Shown here: one piece after another, positions 62,756 through 64,000 of the stretch
Layout of the letters: each line of letters opens with the position of its first letter
How positions within the stretch are numbered: position 1 is the stretch's first letter
From: an uncultured Chryseobacterium sp.
GTDB lineage: Bacteria > Bacteroidota > Bacteroidia > Flavobacteriales > Weeksellaceae
Assembly: GCA_913776245.1 (NCBI GenBank)
Contig: CAJYLO010000029.1
Coordinates: 62,001 to 126,000 of the forward strand
Length of the DNA stretch: 64,000 nt
Reading direction: 5' to 3'
Notes under the pieces: generated by a model
Told to the model about the DNA's origin: nothing
Databases searched by the model: none
Seen by the model: the letters and a program-made list of their open reading frames with translations, nothing else
Translations under genes and position numbers: made by a program

Positions 62756-63087
62756 TCACCAAGGAAATTCCGGCTTTACTTTATCATTAAAACTCTTTTT
62801 CCATTTGGCCACAGTATTTCTGCTGAGCTTAAAGTGGTTTGCCAGCTGGATATTATTAAGCTGATTCTTTTTCTGGTATTCCAGAATATCTATAATCGAA
62901 GCAAGATCATAGCTGTGATGCCTACGGCTATTTTGCGGTGATGTTGTATTGTCAAAAATCAAATTATGATGTCTATAGCATTGAGGTGCTTCTTATGCAA
63001 TATCGCTAAACATTCTGCCCTATTTGCGGGCTGTTTATTTTTAATAATATCACTAAATAGGAGTTTGTAATTTATTTCTTTAGTCAT
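62756..63087 (-). pseudogene. HTH/transposase-like gene, frameshifted
   Basis: From 63087 the frame reads MTKEINYKLLFSDIIKNKQP, then RAECLAILHKKHLNAIDIII and stops. The continuation is in another frame: IFDNTTSPQNSRRHHSYDLA, ILEYQKKNQLNNIQLANHF and KLSRNTVAKWKKSF, ending at 62756. This is a family met many times per genome in Chryseobacterium. A small deletion near the junction broke it. It follows the second HTH gene by 4 bases. Confidence 0.7.
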
Positions 63088-63091
63088 AGGA

Positions 63092-63541
63092 TTAATTTTC
63101 ATTCCCGACAGCATATTTCGCTATCCATTTATAAAGTGTGGTTTTAGGAATGTTGTAACGGTCACATATTTGAGCTTTTGTGTAAGTTCCATTTTCTATC
63201 AGTTCCAGAATAAAATCGATGATCTCACGCGTATAAATGCTCTTTTTCAATACAGGAATCTTTGCTTCTTTAAGAACGGCTTTTTCCTGTTCCTCAATTT
63301 TAGAAAAAGGTGAAAACAATATTATATGCTGACTGTAAATCCTGAAAAAATCATATTCCAGAAGCTTGCTCCATCTTAACAATACCAATGTATTCATACT
63401 TTCCTGCAAATACATTTGCATAATATCTTCCTCACCGCACTTCAGAAAAGCGCATATGCGTTCCGTTTCTATATTTTTTATAGCTGTAAGCTTCTGTATA
63501 AGCTAACCGATATGGATGTTTTTAAAATCGTATGTCATCAT
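63092..63541 (-). pseudogene. HTH/transposase-like gene with amber codon
   Basis: The frame starts MMTYDFKNIHIG, meets TAG at 63503-63505, and runs on as LIQKLTAIKNIETERICAFL, CGEEDIMQMYLQESMNTLV, LLRWSKLLEYDFFRIYSQHI and an HTH end YTKAQICDRYNIPKTTLYKW. Homologues have no stop here, so a single C-to-T change (CAG to TAG) is likely. It forms a unit with the frameshifted gene downstream, so the pair is dead. Confidence 0.7.
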
Positions 63542-64000
63542 TTATAGTTTTAATACTCCGGGATGAGAAATAATCAAAATAGATAGATCCCAGAGCCACG
63601 AATTAGCAGTTTTTAATTGGTTAAACAAATAGTTGATATCCATTTTTGAGGCTCCTGATTCAAACAAAATATCATCAGGAAAATCAGGTTTCGTATTTTT
63701 ACCAGTACAGAATCTCCCATCCGGAAAAGATATGCCGGCAGATCTTCTATTTCAATTAGAGGCTTTCTGCGCAACCGGTAGATCTTTCTTCTCTCAAAGG
63801 TATCCTTCAGTACCTGATGCCAGTTCTCCCTCAGCTTGTCCTTAATATTGGGTGATTGGGAAACGCCTTTGCTATGCTGTCTGTAATAGTAAAGAACATC
63901 CGGAATGAAGAAAAAACACCCCTGTTCATAAAGCTTCATATACAGATCCTGGTCAACAGCTGAACTCAGAGCCGGATTGATACCTTCAGTCCTATCATAA
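63542..64000 (-). pseudogene. GT2 glycosyltransferase, partial and frameshifted
   Basis: The gene runs off the right edge. The visible part reads EGINPALSSAVDQDLYMKLY, GCFFFIPDVLYYYRQHSKGV, and an ETF-like helical stretch. Near 63690 the frame changes: the continuation KPDFPDDILFESGASKMDIN, YLFNQLKTANSWLWDLSILI and SHPGVLKL stops at 63542, whereas the frame as read stops at 63613. One A missing from an A-run explains it. The gene stop directly precedes the HTH gene start. Confidence 0.7.

Noticed and set aside
1..64000. CRISPR array, tRNA or rRNA genes
   Set aside because: No regularly spaced repeats with unique spacers, and no cloverleaf or rRNA sequence, were seen by reading; a dedicated scan was not possible.

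Overview
The window reads as chromosomal DNA of a low-GC member of the Bacteroidota, most likely a Chryseobacterium-like flavobacterium (family Weeksellaceae). The pointers are a type IX secretion C-terminal sorting domain, a SusC/SusD pair, RteC, DUF3853, DUF3945/DUF4099 and DUF6520 proteins, several TAnnTTTG promoter elements, a DASH cryptochrome cluster, and many short palindromic intergenic repeats. No rRNA, tRNA or CRISPR array was seen. Species assignment is inference.

Layout. 0-3.7 kb: the end of a Y-family polymerase and a DnaE-type alpha subunit (a mutagenesis cassette). 3.9-6.6 kb: a secreted purple-acid-phosphatase-like enzyme. 7-9 kb: genes typical of Bacteroidota integrative elements (winged-helix replication-like protein, DUF3853, RteC) around a 52-bp near-palindrome. 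9-13.2 kb: a TPR/AraC-type regulator divergent from a small-protein operon (lipoprotein, 56-residue protein, MauE-type membrane protein, DUF6520 peptide). 13.3-20.2 kb: a convergent SusC-SusD-S9 peptidase operon. 20.5-20.9 kb: a dense set of nested inverted repeats that looks like a structured RNA with its own promoter.

20.9-37.3 kb is a defence island. It opens with a small HTH gene and two overlapping genes of unknown function. An eight-gene leftward operon follows (Vsr, two cytosine-C5 methyltransferases, HNH nuclease, MORC-like ATPase, Z1 ATPase, PD-(D/E)XK protein, AIPR protein), then a Septu-like ATPase/HNH pair. DUF3945 and RadC-like genes at 37.7-39.9 kb again look like integrative-element genes, so the island is probably cargo of an old mobile element.

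40-53 kb is a decaying accessory stretch. It holds a broken antitoxin/zeta-toxin pair, two histidine-kinase remnants, two Crp/Fnr regulators, a lone response regulator, a broken serine hydrolase and two copies of a 237-bp repeat. Among these sit intact genes: a glycosyltransferase/GH130 operon, a Ca2+/H+ antiporter, a cold-shock protein and a GT14 glycosyltransferase.

54-62.6 kb is a coherent photorepair and flavin cluster: RibA divergent from TetR, then an ABC1 kinase, DUF2256, Cry-DASH, a photolyase-like protein lacking Fe-S ligands, DUF2805, SDR and MarR. The right edge holds two broken HTH genes and a frameshifted GT2 glycosyltransferase that runs off the window.

The best candidates for something undescribed are the structured RNA at 20.6-20.8 kb, the adjoining HTH/unknown/propeller-like gene set, and the small-protein operon facing the SusCD-peptidase operon.
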